A DNA stretch of 16,100 bases from Flavobacterium psychrophilum. GTDB taxonomy: Bacteria; Bacteroidota; Bacteroidia; Flavobacteriales; Flavobacteriaceae. A program made the translations under genes and the position numbers. Shown piece by piece: positions 8,552 through 15,900 of this stretch. The DNA is taken from positions 1-16,100 of the forward strand of contig CAMBOW010000041.1 in NCBI GenBank assembly GCA_945869365.1. Reading direction: 5' to 3'. How positions within the stretch are numbered: position 1 is the first letter of the stretch; each line of letters begins with the position of its first letter. The notes below the pieces were generated by a model. That model did not search any database. It saw only the letters and a program-made list of their open reading frames with translations, and was not told where the DNA came from.

Positions 8552-8559
8552 TATATTTG
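8552..8559 (+). promoter_or_regulatory. Candidate -7 promoter element for the PH-domain gene
   Basis: The octamer TATATTTG fits the Bacteroidetes -7 consensus TAnnTTTG and lies about 70 bp before the ATG at 8630. No TTG lies at the expected 17-23 bp distance upstream (the nearest, at 8537-8539, is too close), so it may be chance in AT-rich DNA. Confidence 0.35.
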
Positions 8560-8575
8560 TGAAAATTTGAGTAAT

Positions 8576-8583
8576 CAAATATA
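8576..8583 (-). promoter_or_regulatory. Candidate -7 promoter element for the T9SS gene and men block
   Basis: On the minus strand the sequence reads TATATTTG, a perfect TAnnTTTG match, about 31 bp before the ATG at 8544. I see no clear TTTG -33 partner at 19-21 bp. It is the best-placed candidate to drive the T9SS-menB-menA-hydrolase-TPR-menC block. Confidence 0.45.
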
Positions 8584-8629
8584 CTTTCTTTACACGAAAA
8601 TTATCCTATAAATAAGCATAAAATCTACC

Positions 8630-9064
8630 ATGAAACACTTTTTCTCGACAAACAACCTTGCAACTGTAGCCATCTTGTGGGCACTAGTCTTTTTTATGGG
8701 TTCGTTGCTTTATATCGACATCAAATCGGAGAGCACCAGTAGTGTGCATGTGATCATGATTTCAATAATCATCTTGGTAATTCTGTGGATACTTTTTGAC
8801 ACCCGTTATGTAATTCGCGATGGGTTTCTGTTTTACCGTTCAGGCCCCTTTCGCGGTCGAATTGATATCCAAAAAATTGAGAAAATAGAATACTTCTCCG
8901 GCATGCACGTGCCCGTAACCATGAAACCTGCGCTCGACACCAAAGGGTTTATCATAACCTACGACACCCTCAACGAGGTATACGTTTCTCCGCAAAAAAA
9001 GGAAAAATTTATTGCTGCATTATTGGAAATAAATCCCGGGATTGTGGTGGTGAAGGTAATTTAG
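8630..9064 (+). CDS. Two-helix membrane protein with a bacterial PH-like domain
   Basis: A 144-residue inner-membrane protein. Hydrophobic segments at about residues 10-30 and 39-56 form a hairpin, followed by a cytosolic beta-rich domain at 57-144. The stretch FDTRYVIRDGFLFYRSGPFRGRIDIQKIEKIEY, then GFIITYDTLNEVYVSPQKKEKFIAALLEINP, is the pattern of the short bacterial PH family (bPH_4/DUF1200-like). Its biochemical role is unknown. The start ATG at 8630 follows an A-rich leader without a Shine-Dalgarno sequence. It stands alone, divergent from the T9SS gene and convergent with cvfB. Confidence 0.8.
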   Translation: MKHFFSTNNLATVAILWALVFFMGSLLYIDIKSESTSSVHVIMISIIILVILWILFDTRYVIRDGFLFYRSGPFRGRIDIQKIEKIEYFSGMHVPVTMKPALDTKGFIITYDTLNEVYVSPQKKEKFIAALLEINPGIVVVKVI

Positions 9065-9110
9065 TTTGAAACAAGTTTCTTTCCGTTTTTATCCACTACT
9101 ATCTAAAAAA

Positions 9111-9228
9111 GGTTTCAAGTTTCAGGTTTCAGGTTATATAAATTATAATTAGATAATTTGTATATAAATGAACTATAGCGAAGCGGATTTATTTATTTCG
9201 TGAAACTTGAAACCTGAAACTTGAAACA
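9111..9228. repeat. Heptamer-built inverted repeat (stem-loop) in a convergent spacer
   Basis: The left arm at 9112-9131 reads GTTTCAAGTTTCAGGTTTCA, and the right arm at 9208-9227 is its exact reverse complement: 20 of 20 pairs, with pairing continuing in part inwards past a mismatch. The 76-base loop is AT-rich apart from AGCGAAGCGG near 9177. Each arm is itself tandem heptamers of the form GTTTCAR: three on the left, three to four on the right (YTGAAAC on the plus strand). A shorter GAAAC-AA-GTTTC palindrome stands at 9068-9079. The element occupies the 206 bp spacer between the convergent PH and cvfB genes, so as RNA from either strand it could form a long stem and act as a bidirectional terminator or 3' stabiliser. 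It may also be a dispersed genomic repeat. No terminal target duplication is evident. Confidence 0.8.
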
Positions 9229-9258
9229 AAAATCAAGTAGTTGTTAGTATACTTCCTA

Positions 9259-9278
9259 AATTATTAATTTTTAATTAT
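9259..9278. repeat. AT-only 20-mer, second copy of the menB/menA spacer repeat
   Basis: AATTATTAATTTTTAATTAT is identical to 4361-4380. On the minus strand it covers the end of cvfB including its stop codon and continues downstream, as the other copy does at menB. The core TAATT-AAA-AATTA is self-complementary. It may be a weak terminator, a dispersed repeat, or composition alone. Confidence 0.4.
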
Positions 9279-10113
9279 AAATTAAATATATCCCATCCTC
9301 TTTAATTTCAATCAACTTGTCTTTATACAAAGCGCCAATGGCTTTTTTAAAGGTTTTCTTGCTCATTTTCAACACCGATTTAATGTCTTCTGGGTGGCTG
9401 TTGTCATGCAATCGCAAGAATCCCCGACTGGCTTTCAGTTCGTCTAGAATATATTGGGCATTGGGTTCCACTTTTTCATAGCCAAAGGCTTGCAAGGAAA
9501 CATCTATTTTTTGATCCGGACGAATTGTTTTGATAAACCCACGCAAACGATCGCCAGTTCGGATGGCATCGTCATACACTTCATCCTTATACAATAGGCC
9601 TTTATGCTGTTCGTTGATGATCACGTTGATGCCAATATCGGTAATATGCGACACAATTAAGTCTACTTCATCGCCTTGTCGAACCGTGAGTTCGTCATTG
9701 GACAAAAATTGGTTGGTTTTACTCGAGGCCACCAATCGATTGGATTTGGGATCCATAAACATATACACCAAATAGCGCTTGCCTTTTTCCATGGGACGGG
9801 CTTGGGCCGCAAAGGGCACAAACAAATCTTTTTCTAGTCCCCAATCCATAAAGGCCCCCACTTGGTTCACATAATTCACGCGCAACAAAGCAAATTCGTT
9901 GAGCAAAATATAAGGCTCCAAAGTAGTAGCAACGGGGCGTTCTTCGTGATCCAAGTACACAAAAACAGCAAGTGAATCGCCTACTTTGATGTCGTTGGGC
10001 ACGTATTTATTGGGAAGCAAAATCCCAACATCCTCTGCTCCTTCTCCTAAAAAAAGCCCTACTTTGGTGTCGCGCAAAACAGTTAGGGTATTGTATTGTC
10101 CAATAGCTATCAT
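9271..10113 (-). CDS. cvfB: S1-domain RNA-binding protein of the CvfB family
   Basis: A cytosolic, probably RNA-binding regulator of 280 residues. I start at the ATG at 10113 because MIAIGQYNTLTVLRDTKVGLFL is the family's N-terminus; the frame extends to an ATG at 10227, but that part lies inside menD. Domains in order: an S1-like barrel at 1-62 (GVGLFL-type strand, then VGDSLAVFVYLD), a second at 68-132 (VGAFMDWGLEKDLFVPFAAQ and MFMDPKSNRLVASSK), a third at 145-210 (GDEVDLIVSHITDIGINVIINEQHKGLLYKDEV, GDRLRGFIKTIRPDQKIDVSLQ), and a winged helix at 218-280 (SRGFLRLHDNSHPEDIKSVLKMSKKTFKKAIGALYKDKLI). This order and length fit CvfB of Firmicutes; in Staphylococcus aureus CvfB affects virulence gene expression, and its flavobacterial role is unknown to me. 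The start lies 17 bp after the menD stop, so both are probably on one transcript. Confidence 0.88.
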   Translation of the reverse strand: MIAIGQYNTLTVLRDTKVGLFLGEGAEDVGILLPNKYVPNDIKVGDSLAVFVYLDHEERPVATTLEPYILLNEFALLRVNYVNQVGAFMDWGLEKDLFVPFAAQARPMEKGKRYLVYMFMDPKSNRLVASSKTNQFLSNDELTVRQGDEVDLIVSHITDIGINVIINEQHKGLLYKDEVYDDAIRTGDRLRGFIKTIRPDQKIDVSLQAFGYEKVEPNAQYILDELKASRGFLRLHDNSHPEDIKSVLKMSKKTFKKAIGALYKDKLIEIKEDGIYLIYN

Positions 10114-10130
10114 AAGTTCATATTTATTTG

Positions 10131-11783
10131 TTATTGAATGGCGGCAAAATAGTCGCTCAAATAGCCATCGTTGGCTAAGGTTGGGGTAAACACTTCCAAC
10201 ACTACCGGTTTTTCGTTTTGTTGCCACAGTTGACTGTAGGCTTCTAAAAAGGTTTCATCTGAACTAGCCGTAAGGTATTCAAATCCGTACATGGCTGCCA
10301 AATACTGGGCTGTATAACAATGTGCGGTTTCAAAATAGGTATGAAACAATTCGTTTTCTTGGTGACCGGGTAAAATTCGGAAGATGCCTCCTCCTCCATT
10401 ATTGAGCAAAATGATTTTAAAATTCTTAGGAATATAGGCGTTCCACAAGGCATTGCTGTCGTAGAAAAAACCAATGTCGCCGCTTATCAAAAGCGTTGGT
10501 TTTTGGCTACCAACCGCTGCTCCAATAGCCGTAGAAGTGCTGCCGTCAATTCCACTCGTACCTCGGTTGCAAAATACCGAAACGGTTGGATTATTGGCCA
10601 CCAATTGCGCATAGCGTATGGCCGAGCTATTACTCAATTGCAACAGCCAGCCGTTGGGAATATTGGGCAAAATATGGTCAAATGCTTTCAAGTCGCAAAA
10701 CGGCAAGGTTTGCATAAACTCCTGCTGTTTGGCTGTCCGATACTGCTGAATTGCATTGGCCGACTGTTTATAATCACTTGGCGTATGCAAATTCAATAAA
10801 GGCGTAAAAAACTCCGTTGGATTTACTTTAAAGTGATTTGTCAAATACCCAAAGGTATCATAGGCTCGCAACAGATCAATGTGCCAATGCATTTTGGCGG
10901 GATATTTGCGCAAAAAGGCTTTTACCCGTTTGGACACAATCATGCCGCCTAGTGTCACTAAAATTTCTGGTTTAAATATCTCAAATTCAGTGGTTTTGAA
11001 TGCGGTAATTAAGGCATCAATCGAACTGATAAAACTGGGGTGATGCACATTTGAAGTACTTTCGCAAAACACCAAAATTGAGGGATCATTGGCCCAATAC
11101 TCAATTACTTGCGGCGAAATCGCATGCGGCGGATGGGTTCCGATTACAATTAATTTTTTGCTGCTGTTTTCCCATTGGCTTGAAACAGTTGACCAATCAA
11201 TACTTTCAACCGTCAAATCTAAATCCAAATTGCTTACTTGTGCCGTGATGGTATAATCAGAAACGGTTTCATACAAGGGTTCCTCAAACGGGACGTTGAT
11301 ATGAACGGGGCATTTTGTTAAGATAGCAGTATCAATGGCTTCGCAGATTTTACGGTCATTTTCGGGTGAATGGTCTTCGGTCAAATTGGCGTTGTAGCCC
11401 GAATGATTAGCAAATACATTGGCCTGACGAATGGTTTGCCCGTCGCCGATGTCAATTTTATTTTCCGGCCTATCGGCTGAAACTACAATGAGCGGGATTT
11501 GGCTGTAAAAAGCCTCAGCAAAAGCAGGATAATAATTGAGTAAGGCTGAGCCCGAGGTGCAAACTACGGCCACCGGTTTTTGCGTTTGCTGGGCAATTCC
11601 CAAGGCAAAAAAGGCGGCGCAGCGTTCATCGGCTATACTGTAACACGTAAATTCCGGATTGGACGCAAACCCAATGGTGAGCGGCGCATTGCGCGACCCG
11701 GGAGACAATACGATATGCGTGACTCCTTTGGCCGCAAACAATTGCAGTATACTTTGTGCCAAAGGAATTTTAGGATAGATCAT
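10131..11783 (-). CDS. menD: SEPHCHC synthase MenD
   Basis: 2-succinyl-5-enolpyruvyl-6-hydroxy-3-cyclohexene-1-carboxylate synthase, the thiamine-diphosphate enzyme joining isochorismate to the succinyl semialdehyde unit of 2-oxoglutarate; cytosolic, first committed step to menaquinone. The 550-residue protein shows the MenD N-terminus LSPGSRNAPLT (26-36), E53 in ADERCAAFFALG as the cofactor-activating glutamate, TSGSALLNYYPAFAEA (77-91), VVSADRP (100-106), NRGTSGIDGSTSTAIG (406-421) and the thiamine motif GDIGFFYD...NNGGGGIF (435-468, metal ligands D436 and N462). Length is normal for the family. It starts the menD-cvfB transcript, divergent from the GNAT gene. The menF gene that often sits beside menD is not adjacent here. 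Confidence 0.96.
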   Translation of the reverse strand: MIYPKIPLAQSILQLFAAKGVTHIVLSPGSRNAPLTIGFASNPEFTCYSIADERCAAFFALGIAQQTQKPVAVVCTSGSALLNYYPAFAEAFYSQIPLIVVSADRPENKIDIGDGQTIRQANVFANHSGYNANLTEDHSPENDRKICEAIDTAILTKCPVHINVPFEEPLYETVSDYTITAQVSNLDLDLTVESIDWSTVSSQWENSSKKLIVIGTHPPHAISPQVIEYWANDPSILVFCESTSNVHHPSFISSIDALITAFKTTEFEIFKPEILVTLGGMIVSKRVKAFLRKYPAKMHWHIDLLRAYDTFGYLTNHFKVNPTEFFTPLLNLHTPSDYKQSANAIQQYRTAKQQEFMQTLPFCDLKAFDHILPNIPNGWLLQLSNSSAIRYAQLVANNPTVSVFCNRGTSGIDGSTSTAIGAAVGSQKPTLLISGDIGFFYDSNALWNAYIPKNFKIILLNNGGGGIFRILPGHQENELFHTYFETAHCYTAQYLAAMYGFEYLTASSDETFLEAYSQLWQQNEKPVVLEVFTPTLANDGYLSDYFAAIQ

Positions 11784-11817
11784 GAATGATGTAGTAATTG
11801 CTCGTTATAAAGCGCGA

Positions 11818-11825
11818 CAAATTTA
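11818..11825 (-). promoter_or_regulatory. Candidate -7 promoter element for menD-cvfB
   Basis: On the minus strand this reads TAAATTTG, matching TAnnTTTG, and lies 34 bp before the menD ATG at 11783. No convincing TTTG -33 element is seen at the usual distance. Confidence 0.45.
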
Positions 11826-11870
11826 CTATTCCATTTGTTAGTTTGTGCACGAATAGCATAGAATCTTTAT

Positions 11871-11878
11871 TATATTTG
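11871..11878 (+). promoter_or_regulatory. Candidate -7 promoter element for the GNAT gene
   Basis: TATATTTG matches the Bacteroidetes -7 consensus. A TTTG at 11842-11845 could be the -33 element, though the 25 bp spacing is slightly long. The element lies 18 bp before the chosen ATG at 11897, giving a very short leader, and favours that start over the in-frame ATG at 11798. Confidence 0.5.
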
Positions 11879-11896
11879 AGCCAATTAAATACGCTT

Positions 11897-12391
11897 ATGT
11901 CTTTTCAACTTCGACCCGCTACTTCGCATGATATTCCTCAAATCTTAGCGATTGTAAACCATACTATTGCTACCTCAACGGCCAATTACAATTACGAAGC
12001 CCAAACCCTAGCCGAACAAATGGCTTGGTTTGAAGCCAAACAACAGCAAAATTTTCCCGTTATTGTGGCCGCAGAAAATGACCTTGTATTTGGATATGGC
12101 ACCTACGGAACGTTTCGAGAAAAAATAGGCTACCAATACACTGTTGAACATTCGGTATATGTAAAAACTGACCAGCAAGGAAAAGGAATTGGTAAAGCCC
12201 TACTTACTCAATTGATTGTACAAGCCAAAGCAGAAGGCTATCATGTGATGGTGGGTGGCATAGATGCCAATAATACCAAAAGCATTGCCTTTAACCAAAA
12301 AATGGGCTTTGAGATTGTGGGCCATTTAAAACAAGTGGGCTACAAATTTGATCAGTGGTTAGACCTTTGTTTTATACAGCGCATTTTATAA
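11897..12391 (+). CDS. GNAT N-acetyltransferase of the phosphinothricin/methionine-sulfoximine type
   Basis: A 164-residue cytosolic acetyl-CoA-dependent N-acetyltransferase. LRPATSHDIPQILAIVNHTI (5-24) is the alpha/beta start of the PAT/MnaT subfamily. VEHSVYVKTDQQGKGIGKALLTQLI (83-107) carries the acetyl-CoA pyrophosphate loop QGKGIGK (94-100). GGIDANNTKSIAFNQKMGFEIVGHLKQVGYKFDQWLDLCF (120-159) is the characteristic C-terminal half. Relatives acetylate phosphinothricin, methionine sulfoximine or sulfone; the native substrate here cannot be read from sequence. The frame continues upstream to an ATG at 11798, but those 33 residues are not family-like and overlap the putative promoter. It converges with the peroxidase gene with a 3 bp gap. 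Confidence 0.88.
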   Translation: MSFQLRPATSHDIPQILAIVNHTIATSTANYNYEAQTLAEQMAWFEAKQQQNFPVIVAAENDLVFGYGTYGTFREKIGYQYTVEHSVYVKTDQQGKGIGKALLTQLIVQAKAEGYHVMVGGIDANNTKSIAFNQKMGFEIVGHLKQVGYKFDQWLDLCFIQRIL

Positions 12392-12394
12392 AAA

Positions 12395-12940
12395 TTACTT
12401 GGTAATCCAAGCAATAATGGAAGAATCGGTTGGCGAAACTCCGGTAGGAATTACTTTTTCTAACACCCCTTTTTCGTTGATCAAGTACTTTTGAAAATTC
12501 CATTTGACAGAAGAATCTTGTAGTCCGTTGTGTTTCTTTTCGGTTAAGTACTGGTACACGGGGTGTTTCTTTTTGCCTTTTACGGTAATCTTAGCCATCA
12601 TCGGAAATGTAACCCCAAAGTTCTTTTTGCAAAAGCTGGCAATCTCGGTATTACTGCCCGGTTCTTGCGAAAAGAAATTGTTGCACGGAAAACCGATGAT
12701 TACAAAATTTTGGTTTTTGTATTGGGTATACAATTCTTGCAAATCTTTGTATTGCGCGGTATAACCACATTCGGAGGCAGTATTCACAATCATAACTTTT
12801 TTGCCTTTCAGCTGCGCAAAATCGAAGGTGTTGCCCGAAATGTCTTCTACTTTAAATCCATAAATCGAAGTTGGAATGGCTTGAGCGTTGGCCATAAAAC
12901 CAAGTACAATAAGCGCTAAACTGATTATTTTTTTCATCAT
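12395..12940 (-). CDS. Periplasmic glutathione-peroxidase-family thiol peroxidase
   Basis: A 181-residue exported peroxidase. Residues 1-19 form a signal peptide (MMKKIISLAL...MANA, cleavage near Q20). The thioredoxin-fold body has the peroxidatic C58 in NTASECGYTAQY, FPCNNFFSQEPGSN (84-97) and KWNFQKYLI (146-154, W147 and N148). C104 in SFCKKNFGVTFP lies 46 residues after C58, the same spacing as Cys36 and Cys82 of yeast Gpx3, so it is probably a thioredoxin-type two-cysteine enzyme rather than a glutathione or selenium one. The Gln of the usual CNQF tetrad position is Asn (N88). The first ATG (12940) overlaps the ccsBA stop as ATGA; the next codon is also ATG (12937), so either could be used, and translation is probably coupled to ccsBA. 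The likely role is peroxide removal in the periplasm. Confidence 0.9.
   Translation of the reverse strand: MMKKIISLALIVLGFMANAQAIPTSIYGFKVEDISGNTFDFAQLKGKKVMIVNTASECGYTAQYKDLQELYTQYKNQNFVIIGFPCNNFFSQEPGSNTEIASFCKKNFGVTFPMMAKITVKGKKKHPVYQYLTEKKHNGLQDSSVKWNFQKYLINEKGVLEKVIPTGVSPTDSSIIAWITK
12398..12411 (-). terminator. Possible small hairpin terminator at the peroxidase gene end
   Basis: On the minus strand CTTGG-ATTA-CCAAG forms a 5 bp stem with a 4-base loop over the last codons of the peroxidase gene, followed by TAATTTTTATAAAAT. The stem is short and weak, so this is only a plausible intrinsic terminator between the convergent genes. Confidence 0.3.
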
Positions 12941-15900
12941 TTCTTGAGGTGTTTTTTATATTTTAAATAGGAAATTATTGCCAATACAGCTACGATAGCC
13001 AAGGAATAATACACAAAATTTGGCGTTACCACTTTATCGCCACTGGCATAGGAATGCAGGCCGGTGAGGTAAAAATTCACCCCAAAATAGGTCATCATGA
13101 TCGAGTAAAAAGCCAATACACTCATCAAGTTGAATACCCATTTTCCACGCATAGCTGGCACAAATCGGGCATGAATCACAAAGGCATAAATCATGATACT
13201 AATGAGCGCCCAGGTTTCTTTGGGATCCCAGCCCCAATAACGTCCCCAACTTTCGTTGGCCCATTGTCCACCCAAAAAGTTTCCAATGGTGAGCATCACC
13301 AAACCAATGGTTAAGGCCAACTCGGTGATATAGGTAATTTCTTGGATATTCAAATCCATTTTGGCTTTGTTCTTTTTGGTGGTGAATGCCATGAGCAACA
13401 AAGACACCAAGCCCAACACCATTCCCAAGGTAAACGGACCATAACTGGCTACAATTACCGCCACGTGAATCATTAACCAATACGAATTCAATACGGGCTG
13501 CAAATTGGCAATCGACGGATCCATCCAATTCCAGTGCGCAATCATCAAAATCATCGAAGCGACAAAGGTTCCCGAAGCCACAGTAAGCTTGGATTTTCGG
13601 TCGAAAGCCAAGGTAAAAAACATCGTGGCCCAGGCTACATAAATCATACTTTCGTAGGCATCACTCCAGGGCGCGTGGCCAGAAATGTACCAACGAGCAG
13701 CCAATCCAGCCGTATGCAACACAAAAAACAAGGCAATAATCCCGTGAAAAATATTATTGAGCACCCGTAAAAATTTCTTTTCAAAAAAGATGTTCAAAAT
13801 AGTAATAAGTAACATCAACACCCCAGCCAACATATACCAATAGAACAGTTTTTTGAACACGTCGTATTTGTTGTAGGTGATCTCAGCGTTAATTTTATCC
13901 TCAGTAGGTCGTACTGCGCTACCAAACTTCTTTTGGTAATTTTCTAGGCTTTTCAGGTAGAAATCGGCATTGGTATAATCACCTTTTACTTTGGCCGAAT
14001 CAATGGCATTGAGGTACAAGGGCAATACATTTTTGGTAAAAATGGAGTCCATGCCTTTCAGCTTGGAACGATCAATTTCTAAATAGGAAATCCATTTGTT
14101 ATTGGCATCGTTGGGCAAAGGGAAAATGCGCAAAATACTGCCACTCAAGGCGGCATTGAGCAGGTTTACTTTTTTGTCGGTTTCGATAAAATCTTTTTGA
14201 AACTGATCGGGCACAGCGGCTTTAAAGGCTTCGTCCAAGAAAGGGGACAATTTGTAATTGCCCTTGGCATCAAAGAATTTGATAAAAGGAGCATATTTGG
14301 CCTCTTTTGGCACGCCAATAATTTTACGCAAACTGTCGTTGCCGGTTTTCATATAGATTAACGGCACTTCAAACCAAACGCGAGGAAATTGAATCATCGA
14401 CAAGAAAACCTGATCGGCATTCATGTCCTTGTAGGTGTCACTTTTGCTCACTTTTCTCAGTAACTCCGACGAAAATGTATTCACCGGCTTCATCCGACCG
14501 CCTTCGTCTTGTATCACCAAACGCCCAAATTTATCGGCATGAGCTTGGGTTACTTTGTAGGTGTTTAAAACCGAATCGATTTGCTTTTGCGTGGGCATCA
14601 CCCCTTGGTGCATTTGCGCAAAAGATGAACAGCTCAACAAAATCAATAACACCGTAATCAGCTTACTTTTTTTGATTTTTACGTGTTCGAGCTTGCGTTT
14701 CACGTCGGCAAAACGCGTGTTTTTGTCAAACAAAATGGCCATCATAGCAAAAAACAACATAAAATAGCCAATGTAGGTAACGAGGGTTCCCCAATAATCG
14801 TGATTTACAGACAGTACCGTTCCTTTTTCGTCGGGATCAAACGAAGACTGAAAAAAGCGGTAGCCTTTGTAATCCAAAATGTGGTTCATATAGATTTGGA
14901 AATTCTCTTTGTGTTTGCCGTCAATTACTTTCACGTCACTCTGAAACGAAGAAAAACTCTTCTCTGATCCAGGATATTTTTGGGCTTTAAAATCAAGCAA
15001 CTGGATTTGAAAGGGCGTGGTATATACTTTGCTGCCATAGGCCAAACTAAAATCGAGTTTTCCAATTTTGCAATTTACCGGCGCACCTTCTTTTCCTTTG
15101 GATCCCAACAGCGTAATTTCCTTGGTTTGGTTTTGGCTTTCAACCGATACCACTACTGCATCGTCGTGACTTTTGGCTTTGAAATCATTATCTGAAATCC
15201 AATCTTTTTGTCCGCGAATCGGTTGATCAGGAAACACAAATTGGGATCCGCCTAGATTGTATAACGAACGAAACATTAGCGTTTGGGTAGTGTTTTTTGC
15301 CACAGTTCCTTGGAGTTTGTCGGCCATGCGCATAAATTGGCCATCAAAGGGAGAATCGAGTGTAATGGAATCGCCTTTGATGCTAATGTTTATCGCACCT
15401 TTGGTGTATTTGTTTACGACAAATAAGGTGTTGTGAATATCTTGAATTTCACCTTCTTCTAGATAATGTTCATGACGCGTTCCGCCGCTAGATTCAACCA
15501 ACTTCAAGTACAATTTGCCTTTAACATTGGCCACCACCGACTCTTTGGCGCCCATAATGTACTTTTTGATTTTTACCGTAAAAGGAATATCGGCAAAATC
15601 ATCAGATAGGCTAAACGTTGGCTCAGAAACAGGCGAAAGCAAAACGGGCTTTTCAAAAATGCGGCGTTTCATTGCCCCTTGGTATTGGCCATCTACAAAA
15701 AGCGTGAGTTGCGTTTTTTCTGAAAATAGTTGACTTGACGATTCGCCTTCGCGTATGGGCATTACCCCTTCATAACTGACATACCGTGTAATTCCGGCGC
15801 CAATAAGTATGAAGATGAAGGAAAGATGCAGCAACAAGGTGGCCCAATTTTCTTTTTTGAGCAATTGGTACTTTTTGATGTTTCCAAAAAAGTTGATTAA

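Noticed and set aside
9111..9228. CRISPR array or insertion sequence end
   Set aside because: The heptamers are contiguous with no spacers between repeats, there is no cas gene or transposase nearby, and no target-site duplication is visible.
10114..10227. N-terminal extension of cvfB (38 residues from an ATG at 10227)
   Set aside because: It overlaps the 3' end of menD and is unlike the family; the conserved start is the ATG at 10113.
11842..11845. TTTG as a -33 element for the divergent menD promoter
   Set aside because: It is on the wrong strand for menD and has no CAAA counterpart at the right spacing; only the -7 element is supported there.
11798..11896. N-terminal extension of the GNAT protein
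   Set aside because: These 33 residues overlap the putative -7 element and precede the family N-terminus; the ATG at 11897 fits better.
12563..12919. 118-codon plus-strand frame opposite the peroxidase gene
   Set aside because: The minus-strand frame has a signal peptide and full peroxidase motifs; the opposite frame shows no family features.
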